A stretch of 64,000 nt of DNA from Planctomycetaceae bacterium (GTDB taxonomy: Bacteria > Planctomycetota > Planctomycetia > Planctomycetales > Planctomycetaceae): assembly GCA_028284145.1 (NCBI GenBank), contig JANQSH010000191.1, forward strand, positions 124,001 to 188,000, written 5' to 3'. Of the stretch, positions 55,901 to 63,282 are shown in pieces. A program made the translations under genes and the position numbers. The first letter of the stretch is position 1; every line of letters starts with the position of its first letter. The notes under the pieces were generated by a model. It saw nothing but the letters and a program-made list of their open reading frames with translations, was not told the DNA's origin and ran no database searches.

Positions 55901-57376
55901 CTGGGATTGTCCGATCGAATCGGTAGCATCGAAATGGGCAAAGATGGTGATCTGGCATTGTTCAACGGACATCCGCTCAACGGTTTTTCGCGCTGCGAAA
56001 TAACGATCGTCGAGGGGGAGATTTTCTTTTCCCGCAAAGCGGTGCCATCGGCAATGTCTGAACAACAGAACCTTCGTGTTGCGACCCTTTCCGACTGGTC
56101 CCCTGCCCCGCTGGATCTGCGAAAGAAAACTCTCGATTTGACACAGTCAGACAATCGAAAGTATGCAATCGTTGGTGCCACGCTCTTCCCCGTCGATGCT
56201 TCTCCCATCCCCAATGGCGTACTGTTGATCGCTGAAGGGAAGATCTCTGCGATTGGACGGGAATTGCGTATTCCGGACGATTACAAGCGGATTGATGCCA
56301 GCGGCTTAAACGTCTATCCCGGCCTGATCGATTCGGGGACGACACTCGGGCTGACGGAAATCCGATACGTTGAGGAAACCAACGACACCTTTGAAGCGGG
56401 CGACTTTCAACCCGATCTGAAAGCAGGCGTTGCATTAAACTCCGATTCGGAACTGATACCGGTTGCAAGGGCCGGAGGCATCACCACAATCCTCATGCGC
56501 CCGCTGGGTGGTATTATTGCCGGGCAATCCTCAGTCGCCAAACTCTCGGGCTGGACAACCCCGGAAATGGTTATCAACGACGCAGCAGGATTACAAATCA
56601 ACATGCCAACCGAACCGGCCAAACTGCAAAAGCTGAAAACGTATCTCTCGGAAATGCAGACGATTATTGAGAGATATCAATCGACGGGGAACAATCAACC
56701 ATCGTTGTCCGACTTGCGCATCGCAGTTCTCGAAAACTGTCTTGCGGGGAAGAAGCCGGTTTTTGTCGAAGCCAACACACGTCAGGAGATCGCACAGGCG
56801 TTGTTGCTCGCAGATGAATACAAGCTGCGGGTCATTATCACTGGTGGCACCGATGCCTGGAAGCTGGCCGGAGAGTTAAAACGTCGCGACATTCCGGTAA
56901 TTGTGGGCGACGTTTCTCAGAAACCGACATCCGAGTATGACCCCTTCGATGCGCCATACGCGAACGCGGCCCATCTGCATGATGCGGGTGTCCGATTCTG
57001 CATTCGGTCCAATAATGCATCCAACAGTCGCAATGCTCCGTTTGAAGCGGCATTGGCAGTGGCATTCGGACTGCCGGAAGAGATCGGGATTCGATCTGTC
57101 ACACTTTCTGCTGCGGAAATCCTCGGGTTGGAAGAACGGATGGGTTCGCTGACAATCGGCAAAGATGCGAATTTGATTATCTGTGTTGATTCCCCCCTGC
57201 AACAGTCGGGGCAGATCAAGGCGACATTCATTGATGGTCAGCCATTTGCGCCGCAAAGCAGGCAGACCCGCCTGTACGAACGATATCGGCAACGATTACG
57301 CGAGGTCCAGGCAACTCAACGGGTAGCTGATCCCAATCAGACAGCGCCCGAAGAACAGTCACCTGCCAGCAGATAA
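52925..57376 (+). CDS. Secreted triple amidohydrolase-domain fusion, only the middle domain with metal ligands
   Basis: A 1483-residue protein with a signal peptide (FAFLLFLFSAISLLAAATSKIHA). Three amidohydrolase units of the imidazolonepropionase/dipeptidase type follow, each starting with a small beta-domain (VFITNATIIPEPG, LFIRNGTVLTGAG, YAIVGATLFPVDA). The expected PGxIDxHxH reads AGFIDAGTS in unit 1 and PGLIDSGTT in unit 3, so both lack the metal His pair. Unit 2 is intact: HSH 712-714, HAH 873-875, LQHV with His901, and SDD with Asp955. A lipocalin-like beta-domain (TGKWEMTI ... GKVAGELRS) sits between units 1 and 2. A metal-dependent peptidase or deamidase with two structural or binding units is inferred. 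A second ATG at 52946 is also plausible. Confidence 0.9.
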   Translation: MRPTTHTMTTHTITRFAFLLFLFSAISLLAAATSKIHAETTMGTIGQSSDVFITNATIIPEPGKKLTNASLHLRDGLVVEVGRKIEPPTGARVIDASGMFVYAGFIDAGTSRFLSEDVKPEPQPGQKVDFLRSALATTRKDNRNFLTPEFQAVEALKLDAGKLGEYRAAGFAVVHVIPTGRVASGTGTLLNTSHTLPRDAILMETTMGEMKLYAPDSKTYPTTLMGATAHLRQAFVDCQYSSVQTRLFAEKTPGVPRPSFDPALEALQRISTSEIPVCFRVKTRDDIHRALDFAEISIGETPPEKLVLWGADEAHRVVDRLGKTSNVALILDLNFGKEPTISPAKPSEKLTAVVPEPTRVQQEKRNRWCARVRGLQTLYRQQIPFAVSSEGMKKPDTIMQDVRRAIEFGLPAEAALAALTTNPAKILGMEDRLGVIQKDYLASVVILNGPLENTSSKPRYLIWGEQVFEYNNKDARVATSESKKVGKPSINLTGKWEMTILSDAGETKAILEIDQSESKLNGTFTSEQGNGRITFGQTRDETFQMTIAIGIGAQALHLKISGTMIEGKVAGELRSAFGTKTKWKAERVKQDVDDLSPEQRPEVKIEFGADDGPELGSSTVSCEFDRNVPLVKNEQPTELHSDRVGCQTDTGGDLFIRNGTVLTGAGRRLEETSILIQNGKISGIGRDIEPPKGVQVIDASEMYVMPGIIDPHSHIMLTGGGNEYTQSIVPEVRIQDILNTDDTSEYRALSGGVTTVRLLHGSANVIGGQDAVVKLKYGRSARDHLLKDAPQGVKFALGENVKRTRTRFPNTRLGVEATLNRAFMEAIDYRRRWQEYRRDRKDAGKNADQILPPRRDLRLEALTDIINHEMFIHAHCYRADEILMLMRVASNHGLRIWSLQHVLEGFKIAPEIVRHGASCATFSDWWAYKVEAFDATAYNAALLNEAGANVTLKSDDRQMMRHMFHEAAKTLRYGNMSPDDAIQTITINPARELGLSDRIGSIEMGKDGDLALFNGHPLNGFSRCEITIVEGEIFFSRKAVPSAMSEQQNLRVATLSDWSPAPLDLRKKTLDLTQSDNRKYAIVGATLFPVDASPIPNGVLLIAEGKISAIGRELRIPDDYKRIDASGLNVYPGLIDSGTTLGLTEIRYVEETNDTFEAGDFQPDLKAGVALNSDSELIPVARAGGITTILMRPLGGIIAGQSSVAKLSGWTTPEMVINDAAGLQINMPTEPAKLQKLKTYLSEMQTIIERYQSTGNNQPSLSDLRIAVLENCLAGKKPVFVEANTRQEIAQALLLADEYKLRVIITGGTDAWKLAGELKRRDIPVIVGDVSQKPTSEYDPFDAPYANAAHLHDAGVRFCIRSNNASNSRNAPFEAALAVAFGLPEEIGIRSVTLSAAEILGLEERMGSLTIGKDANLIICVDSPLQQSGQIKATFIDGQPFAPQSRQTRLYERYRQRLREVQATQRVADPNQTAPEEQSPASR

Positions 57377-57393
57377 TGACCCAATCCCGCTGA

Positions 57394-57410
57394 AGCGTAT
57401 TACGCTCTAA
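57394..57410. repeat. Solitary palindrome end of repeat A
   Basis: AGCGTATTACGCTCTAA matches the palindromic terminus of repeat A without the rest of the element, 17 nt after the amidohydrolase stop. It may be a remnant, or the palindrome acting alone. Confidence 0.6.
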
Positions 57411-57432
57411 TACAGGAAACACTCAAACGGGA

Positions 57433-58350
57433 TTACCGCAGCACTGTCTGCTCGATTTCCTGCGGTCGGATGACGTGCCTTGTTCGTGTATATTTGTGTG
57501 GTGTCTTTTTGAATTGATCTCGAGTCGACTGGCTGGTGAACAGATAGAGTTCGCTGTCGTAGTAGGCACCGAACTGAGTGCTTCCAGCAATCGCCCGATC
57601 GGTTTCCCAGAGGATGATCGGATCGCATCCCAGCAACCGTGGCGCGTATTTCTGGGGATTCTTTTTGAACTCGACCAGTTCATCTTCGCTCGTCAGAAAG
57701 TAGAGGACACCCTTGTATTCGTGGGTGAAATCCGTCGTTCCCCGCTTCCACTGACGTTTCTTCCTCAAGAGGACCGGGCTGTAACCATTCAGGCCAATTG
57801 CCATCGTCCCATCGGCATTCTTGCGTGTATCGGTCTCTTTTTTGGAGCTGAGCATGTCTTCTTTGGGAGTCGCTTTGGCGATCCGAATTTGAGGATCGAT
57901 CCGGTGCTTTTCTCCATTCAGGGAGATAAAGCTCGAATAGCTCGATGCGGTTTTGTAACCAGTACTGCGAACGAGAACTTTGCCTTTGGTATCAACGACG
58001 ACATCTGCCGGCAGCGACGTGATTCCATATCGGTTCGACAACGCTGAGTTCCGATCGGTATTCACCTTGACGCCAATAATGTGCTGACTGAGCGACCGCA
58101 AAACCTGTGATGTATTCAACACCCCTGCTTCCATCTGACGGCATGGAGCGCACCAGGATGCATAGAAGTGCAGCAGAATTGGTTTCCCGGTCTGGGCCGA
58201 TTCCCGTTTCGCGTCCTCAAAATCGGTTCGCCAACCTTGATTACTGGTGCCGTTCAACGGAACGATCCTGGAGGGAGCGGCGGCAAAACTGGCGGCATTC
58301 ACCGCAAGGAACAGAATGGAGCAGAGAGAGAGTGCGCGGAAAGTTGTCAT
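57433..58350 (-). CDS. Secreted thioredoxin-fold protein with YHS-like C-terminal domain
   Basis: A 305-residue protein with a signal peptide (about 1-25, ending SFAAAP). The thioredoxin domain spans about 40-150: LLHFYASWCAPCRQME (Cys67, Cys70), VKVNTDRN, and ITSLPADVVVD with the cis-Pro. Residues about 195-250 (LNGYSPVLL, FTHEYKGVLYFLTSEDELVEFKKNPQKYAP) match the YHS metal-binding pattern, and a second, weaker version follows (FGAYYDSELYLFTSQSTRDQFKKTPHKY). It probably handles disulfides or metal in the periplasm. The ATG at 58350 is preceded by GAGGAG and is preferred over the in-frame ATG 12 bases upstream. Confidence 0.88.
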   Translation of the reverse strand: MTTFRALSLCSILFLAVNAASFAAAPSRIVPLNGTSNQGWRTDFEDAKRESAQTGKPILLHFYASWCAPCRQMEAGVLNTSQVLRSLSQHIIGVKVNTDRNSALSNRYGITSLPADVVVDTKGKVLVRSTGYKTASSYSSFISLNGEKHRIDPQIRIAKATPKEDMLSSKKETDTRKNADGTMAIGLNGYSPVLLRKKRQWKRGTTDFTHEYKGVLYFLTSEDELVEFKKNPQKYAPRLLGCDPIILWETDRAIAGSTQFGAYYDSELYLFTSQSTRDQFKKTPHKYTRTRHVIRPQEIEQTVLR

Positions 58351-58413
58351 AATTCTCCTCACATTGACGCAGGACCGTCCCCATTAACCGTTCCTGAAGC
58401 AATATCCTTTTTC

Positions 58414-58457
58414 GCCGAACGATGCTCATCGCGGCACAGAAGAGCGTAATACGCTCC
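58414..58457 (+). repeat. Dispersed repeat A, palindromic half only
   Basis: GCCGAACGATGCTCATCGCG and CACAGAAGAGCGTAATACGC match the right half of repeat A; the left half is absent. Confidence 0.75.
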
Positions 58458-58626
58458 AGTAGAAAACTATCGGCCTAACAATCGGTGCACGTCGTGAGGC
58501 ATCACACAGATCAATTTCCCAATGCGTATTTTTTTTCGGAGTTTCCGGGTTGTAGGGGCAACCGATGGGAAGTCGGTCCGGCAAAACCGTTAAAAACGGT
58601 ATAAGCCATACAATCGGACTCCAGGT

Positions 58627-58645
58627 GGGTGGGAGGTTGGGTGGG
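58627..58645 (+). other. Candidate G-quadruplex
   Basis: GGGTGGGAGGTTGGGTGGG has four GGG tracts with loops of 1, 5 and 1 nt; further G-runs follow to about 58709. On the leftward transcription path of the flanking genes this is the template strand. Confidence 0.55.
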
Positions 58646-58999
58646 AGTCAACTGCTCAGGGGGCGGGAGCGCGTCGGGTGGGTCATCCTTCTTTTGGGGG
58701 GGGGAGTGGACTTGAATACCATTTCAAGCCACTGTAATTGTTATTTTGGCTACAAAAAATTGAAGTCATTCCGACTGGCTCTGGAGACCAGAATACGTTC
58801 CAGTTTGGAAAATCTGATCAGGTCTCGATCCATTGCCGGAAAACTCATCCCCAGTCAATGACGATTATTGCGGGCGAAATTCCGGACTTCAAGACTGTTC
58901 ACTGCCAAAAATGAGGAGAAATAGAGAACACATCACTCTCAATACATGTCTGTCATGACATGCCTGTCATGCCTGATGTGTAACGGGATTATCCCTCCC

Positions 59000-59668
59000 T
59001 TACCAGTGTAGCGTTCTCTCTGCAGGGGAACTCCATTCATCCGGCTGTGCCGCCGTCTCGACGTCGCTCAGTTCCGGTTTCGGAATGCTCGTCACCTCAA
59101 TTCCGGCATGACGCAAAAAGTTGGCGAGAAGGAGGAATCCACATTCGGTCAAAATTGATTCCGGATGAAACTGCAAACCAAACAGCGGATGGGACTGATG
59201 CTGGACCGCCATCGGAATGCCGTCAGCCGTGCTCGCGACAACCTGCAGCTCTTCCGGTAATGTTGATTCGTCCAGGACAAGCGAATGATAGCGAGTTGCT
59301 TTGAACGGACTCGGAACATCGGCGAACAGACCGGTTCCGTTGTGAAAAACTTCGGACGTCCGTCCATGAACGGGCAACGATGATCGGACGATTTTCCCCC
59401 CCAACGCAGACGCAATACACTGATGCCCCAGACAAATCCCCAATATGGGTATTGCGCGGTGATGATCCTGGATAAGGGATTCACAAGCCCCGGCTTCACG
59501 TGGTGTGCAGGGGCCGGGAGATAATACGATCGCCCGTGTCGTCAGAGTGTTGATCTTCTTCAGCGCAGGATCATCATTGCGGATCACAACCGTTTCCGCT
59601 CCCAGGACACGAAGATAACGGTCGAGGTTGTATACGAAACTGTCGTAGTTGTCGATAAGCAGAATCAT
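59000..59668 (-). CDS. pabA: Aminodeoxychorismate/anthranilate synthase glutamine amidotransferase subunit
   Basis: A 222-residue class I glutamine amidotransferase: MILLIDNYDSFVYNL at the N-terminus, VLSPGPCTP, catalytic GICLGHQCIA (Cys), the VHGRTSEV loop, and FGLQFHPESILTECG with the His/Glu pair. It supplies ammonia for chorismate amination. PabA and TrpG cannot be told apart by sequence alone; the neighbouring pabB gene favours 4-aminobenzoate synthesis. The ATG at 59668 gives the family N-terminus. A repeat A copy separates it from pabB. Confidence 0.93.
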   Translation of the reverse strand: MILLIDNYDSFVYNLDRYLRVLGAETVVIRNDDPALKKINTLTTRAIVLSPGPCTPREAGACESLIQDHHRAIPILGICLGHQCIASALGGKIVRSSLPVHGRTSEVFHNGTGLFADVPSPFKATRYHSLVLDESTLPEELQVVASTADGIPMAVQHQSHPLFGLQFHPESILTECGFLLLANFLRHAGIEVTSIPKPELSDVETAAQPDEWSSPAERTLHW

Positions 59669-59689
59669 CGTTTCTCTGCCAGTCAATTT

Positions 59690-59797
59690 TAGAGCAGTTT
59701 ACCTTCTGGTGTGACGTTTCTGGCTCGTGGGGACTATATTTGTAATTTGTATGTCTAACGACGCCCATTGCGGCACAGAAGAGCGTAATACGCTCTA
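59690..59797 (+). repeat. Dispersed repeat A, copy between pabB and pabA
   Basis: Runs from TAGAGCAGTTTACCTTCTGG to AGAGCGTAATACGCTCTA. On the leftward transcript the palindrome is met 14 nt after the pabB stop. Confidence 0.9.
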
Positions 59798-59811
59798 TGC
59801 GAAAATCAGGT

Positions 59812-61284
59812 TCATTGAGACCGAATGGCTCGTAACATGCCATCCGCCTTGTGCATCGTCTCGTTGTATTCCTCTGCCGGATCCGACTGCACGGTGATAC
59901 CTCCGCCAACGGAACATTGTATCCAACCGCTACGGCAGAGAAGCGTGCGAATCAGGATATTGCTATCGCAGTTACCGTCCAGCCCGACATAGAACATCGA
60001 ACCACAATACGGGCCGCGTACCGTTGGTTCCAGTTCGGCTATGATTTCCATCGCCCGAATTTTCGGAGCACCAGTGATCGACCCGCCCGGAAAAACGGCG
60101 GGCCACAAATCCCAGATCGTCACATCGTCGCGCAACCGCCCGCGAATTTCGGATACGAGATGTTGGACCGTCTCGTACGTTTCGACCGAACAGAGATGGG
60201 GAACACGCACGGAATCCGGCTTGCAGACGCGTGACAGATCGTTACGCAACAGATCGACGATCATCACGTTTTCCGCCTGATCTTTGCTGCTTTCCCGCAG
60301 TTCGTCGCGCGTGAATAAATCCGCTTCCGGACCCAATTGTCGCTGACGTGTTCCCTTGATGGGGCGCGTTTCCACTTCCCTGCCACGAAGCGCAACAAAT
60401 CGTTCAGGTGACGAACTGACGACCGCCCAATCTTCGGTGGCGAAGTAACCGGCGAATGTGGCAGGATTACACTCTCGCAAACGGCGATAGACCTCCAGGG
60501 GAGGCTCATCATGAAGGGGAGACAACAGACGTTGCGCGAGGTTCGTCTGAAATACATCACCCGCGCGAATGTACTCCTGAACCTGTTCAACCCCTCGAAG
60601 AAATGCCTCTCGTGAAAAATCGCTGGTCAAACCCTCGTGACCTTTCACTGGGAATTGTGGCACAAGCTCTTCTATGGGAATTCGGGATGGCTTCGATTGT
60701 TTCTCAGCGGCTGACCTCGGCTCATCTGGCGGTTTGTCAAGCTGAGCCAGAATTTCGTCCATCCGCCTGCTTGCCCGATCCTTTCTCCGCGACAAATCCA
60801 ATTCCGGAATTCCTTGCGAGACGACCCACGCGCGATCAATACGATGATTCCAGGCGATTACCCAGTCATAGAGACTGATGGTCAAATCGGGGAATTGGAA
60901 TTCATCTGAGTTTGCCCGGGGGATTCGTTCCCACGCCTGTCCAAGTTCATAGCTGAGGACACCGATCACACCACCCTGGAAAGGGGGCAGGTCATCCACG
61001 GCTGGTGTCAAGAATACTGACATTCGCTTTGCAGCTTCGACAAAGGGATTCGTCCTGAACCGACACCTCCCGATTTGAGATGTCTCGACGGGATCAGCCG
61101 TGACAAAGGAGAATTCGCCCAATTTCGGACGCCGCAAGGTACTCTCGAGCACTGTCAGGCCGGGAAGATCAGCCAGGCGATCGATCACATCGTTTACACT
61201 CGGTGCGGGCGTCAATTCATGAACCAGAGGGATTTCAGTCTGATTCGGTTGCGGATCGCCGATCTGTCCGGCACATTTTGACAT
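59812..61284 (-). CDS. pabB: Aminodeoxychorismate synthase component I
   Basis: A 490-residue chorismate-binding enzyme. FQGGVIGVLSYELGQAWE is the N-terminal half; the catalytic half has GDVFQTNLAQRL, NPATFAGYF, SSSPERFVALRG, TRPIKGTRQR, ENVMIVDLLRNDLSRVC, and FPGGSITGAPKIRAMEI. With PabA it makes 4-amino-4-deoxychorismate, the 4-aminobenzoate precursor. Its ATG overlaps the stop of the preceding DHPS-like gene by one base (TGATG at 61284), showing coupled translation. A lyase (PabC) is not seen in the window. Confidence 0.94.
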   Translation of the reverse strand: MSKCAGQIGDPQPNQTEIPLVHELTPAPSVNDVIDRLADLPGLTVLESTLRRPKLGEFSFVTADPVETSQIGRCRFRTNPFVEAAKRMSVFLTPAVDDLPPFQGGVIGVLSYELGQAWERIPRANSDEFQFPDLTISLYDWVIAWNHRIDRAWVVSQGIPELDLSRRKDRASRRMDEILAQLDKPPDEPRSAAEKQSKPSRIPIEELVPQFPVKGHEGLTSDFSREAFLRGVEQVQEYIRAGDVFQTNLAQRLLSPLHDEPPLEVYRRLRECNPATFAGYFATEDWAVVSSSPERFVALRGREVETRPIKGTRQRQLGPEADLFTRDELRESSKDQAENVMIVDLLRNDLSRVCKPDSVRVPHLCSVETYETVQHLVSEIRGRLRDDVTIWDLWPAVFPGGSITGAPKIRAMEIIAELEPTVRGPYCGSMFYVGLDGNCDSNILIRTLLCRSGWIQCSVGGGITVQSDPAEEYNETMHKADGMLRAIRSQ

Positions 61285-62720
61285 CAGACACCACTCTTTT
61301 GGCTAACGGAATCGGGAGAGTGGTTCGCTGCATGTTGACGCTTCTGCCGGCGACGTTCGTGAGCACTGATTTCGGGAGTCGTCAGGAACCCCCACTGCAG
61401 GGCTTCATCTTGCGTGTATCGCTTGCCAAGTGTCAATGCCGTAATCGCCTTGGCCAATTCATAACCGAGATAGAACGCGTGTGACGATTCGGGAATCGCA
61501 GACTCGGAACAGAGGCAGTCGAACAACTCGAATGGATCGTTGCCCGACCAGAACCCATCACGATTCATGATGTGAATCTGACCTTGTTCGACGAATATCC
61601 GGAAGTTCGGGTCGGTGATCTGCTCGGCAAGTTGCCGCAATTCTTCGGGAGTACGATCCTCAACCCGCGGATCACGCAACATCACGAGTTGAGAGTCGAG
61701 ATGTTTGGGCAGCGTCTTTTCCTGCACCGCATGAAAGACCAGCCGTCTGGCGAGGTCGAATTCCTTCACGGCTGTGCGGGTCCAGTTGATCACCTGCGTC
61801 GTGAGAACACTGCGAATTCCCTGTTCCTGGCAAAAACCGGCCAGCAGTAAGTTGATTCCGGCACTGTCGACCTCGGTCAGTTCCGTCAGGTTTCCGACGC
61901 CCATCATCATGTCTGCATCAGGCCATTTATTCCGGCATTGAAGATATCGCTCCAGCGAACGGGCAAATCCAAAACCAATCGGTTCCAGAATCGGATCGAT
62001 CCGAAAACTCACACCCGCTTCATGGAGTGCAACCACGGTCTCATTGAGCGAACTCAAGTCGTCAGGTGTGTCGGGAATCGCCACCAATTCCACTCCCAGA
62101 TCTTTGGCCCATTCCAGATTCGTCTGGTTGCAACTCAGGACCAGTTCCGCACCGGCTTCCACGGACCGCTCAACCTCGTCGCGATCGAAACTGTCGATGG
62201 AGATACGCAAACCTTCGTCGCGCAACATGCGGGTGACCTCCCCCACATGCGGCCATGACTCCCCGGGAATACAGCCCAGATCAATGACGTCTGCACCATC
62301 GGCACTCAGCAACCTGGCAGCCGACAGAATGTCCGGATTTTTCAGCCGTGGAGCATGATTGATCTCCGCAATAATTTCGATGTCATGCCGGGACAAATCG
62401 ACGGATTTTCGCTGCTGACGCCCAAAGAACATCGGCAAATCTCGCAAATCTTTTGGACCCCTTTGGACGATGACCCCATATTGCTGGCTCAATTTTTCGA
62501 TATCGCCTTGAGCCAGGCCCGGCAAAAGAATCCGGTCAAACCCATCGACAGAAGGCAACTTGCGAGCAATCCATTCGGCATGCATCAATGCCGCCACGCT
62601 GATACTGAGGACTCGAATCTCGCAGGAAAAACCGATCGATTCAGACAGGGAGGCAATCACGCGACGCAACGCTGGCTCAGCCAACTTGCCCGTCACGAAT
62701 AGAATTCGTTCCCCCTGCAT
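61284..62720 (-). CDS. Dihydropteroate synthase-like protein (DUF6513 plus pterin-binding domain)
   Basis: A 478-residue protein. The N-terminal part (ILFVTGKLAEPALRRVI to about 115) matches DUF6513; the middle is a TIM-barrel pterin-binding domain (IIAEINHAPRLKNPDIL, GADVIDLGCIPGES, LRISIDSFDRDEVE, ELVLSCNQTN, MMMGVGNLTELTEVDSAG). Standard FolP motifs are only partly kept. Proteins of this type are found in methanogens and in methylotrophs and planctomycetes with tetrahydromethanopterin-linked C1 genes. Translation is coupled to pabB, whose product leads to the pAB moiety. I infer a role in methanopterin or folate-type cofactor synthesis. Confidence 0.87.
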   Translation of the reverse strand: MQGERILFVTGKLAEPALRRVIASLSESIGFSCEIRVLSISVAALMHAEWIARKLPSVDGFDRILLPGLAQGDIEKLSQQYGVIVQRGPKDLRDLPMFFGRQQRKSVDLSRHDIEIIAEINHAPRLKNPDILSAARLLSADGADVIDLGCIPGESWPHVGEVTRMLRDEGLRISIDSFDRDEVERSVEAGAELVLSCNQTNLEWAKDLGVELVAIPDTPDDLSSLNETVVALHEAGVSFRIDPILEPIGFGFARSLERYLQCRNKWPDADMMMGVGNLTELTEVDSAGINLLLAGFCQEQGIRSVLTTQVINWTRTAVKEFDLARRLVFHAVQEKTLPKHLDSQLVMLRDPRVEDRTPEELRQLAEQITDPNFRIFVEQGQIHIMNRDGFWSGNDPFELFDCLCSESAIPESSHAFYLGYELAKAITALTLGKRYTQDEALQWGFLTTPEISAHERRRQKRQHAANHSPDSVSQKSGV

Positions 62721-62781
62721 ATTGCCAGTCCCATGCCAGCTTCAAACAGCAAATTCGGGAATCTGCCGCTGAGTATCCTGT

Positions 62782-63126
62782 TCAGCGAATCCAGTTTTTG
62801 GGATGCCCCTCCAAAGCGTCTCCCTCGTCGGGCTGCCAGGTTGCCAGTTCATCAATTTTCCCGGCCAGTTCAATGTCCTTCCCGGTGATGCCTCGGACTT
62901 TGTGCGTTTGTAGTTTCACGATGACCTGAGCGTAGCCCAGAGAAAGATCAGGGTGATGCCAACCTGCCTCCGCCAGGAAGCCAATCGAATTGGCCAATAA
63001 CATTGTATGTGAAAATCCGGGTGTCCTGTATTTCCGCCGAATCCAGCCATCCCGCAATTCCCAACCGGGCAAATGCTCAAGGTGCTGCCTGATTTCGTCC
63101 TCTGTCAGCACTCTGTCGTCACTCAT
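62782..63126 (-). CDS. phhB: 4a-hydroxytetrahydrobiopterin (pterin carbinolamine) dehydratase
   Basis: A 114-residue protein of the PCD/DCoH family: RVLTEDEIRQHLEHLPGWE at the N-terminus, SIGFLAEAGWHHPDLSLGYAQVIVKLQTH with the active-site His-His-Pro, and GITGKDIELAGKIDEL. It dehydrates pterin-4a-carbinolamine. No phenylalanine hydroxylase is near, so a role in cofactor synthesis together with the DHPS-like gene 61 nt downstream is more likely. The longer frame starting at 63195 reads out of repeat A; the ATG at 63126 with GGAG upstream is used. Confidence 0.92.
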   Translation of the reverse strand: MSDDRVLTEDEIRQHLEHLPGWELRDGWIRRKYRTPGFSHTMLLANSIGFLAEAGWHHPDLSLGYAQVIVKLQTHKVRGITGKDIELAGKIDELATWQPDEGDALEGHPKNWIR

Positions 63127-63150
63127 TTCCCTGCTCCTGTTCCCAGTGGA

Positions 63151-63250
63151 TAGAGCGTTACGCTCTTCTGTGCCGCGATTGGCGTCGTCAGACATACAAA
63201 TATAGCCCCCCCACGAGCCAGAGGCGTCACACCAGAAAGTAAACTGCTCT
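63151..63250 (-). repeat. Dispersed repeat A, copy with 15-bp palindrome
   Basis: Starts TAGAGCGTTACGCTCTTCTG and ends CCAGAAAGTAAACTGCTCT. The palindrome is AGAGCG-TTA-CGCTCT, two bases shorter than usual but still paired. Confidence 0.9.
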
Positions 63251-63282
63251 TGAAGAGTTGTGATCCTGTTTGTAGATAGCCG

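Larger units (their letters stand above)
58351..58999. other. Intergenic region with repeat A remnant and G-rich tract
   Basis: Contains a half copy of repeat A (58414-58457), small hairpins near 58550-58610 (GGTTG...CAACC and ACCGTTAAAAACGGT), and a G-rich tract (58624-58709). A plus-strand frame at 58565-58861 reads through the G-rich tract and resembles no known protein. Short repeats of CTGTCATG occur at 58948-58972. Confidence 0.45.

Noticed and set aside
58551-58615. Hairpin-bearing stretch considered as a riboswitch or small RNA
   Set aside because: The hairpins are short and I could not match the region to any known riboswitch or RNA family core; kept only as part of the G-rich finding.
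58565-58861. 98-codon plus-strand frame over the G-rich tract
   Set aside because: The Gly-rich section is only a reading of the G-runs; there is no ribosome-binding site or family match.
27553-63250. Repeat A considered as an intrinsic transcription terminator only
   Set aside because: The hairpin is followed by UUCUGUG and not by a clear U-run, copies also sit in promoter regions and in both orientations, and the whole 100 bp is conserved, not just the hairpin. A termination role is still possible for some copies.
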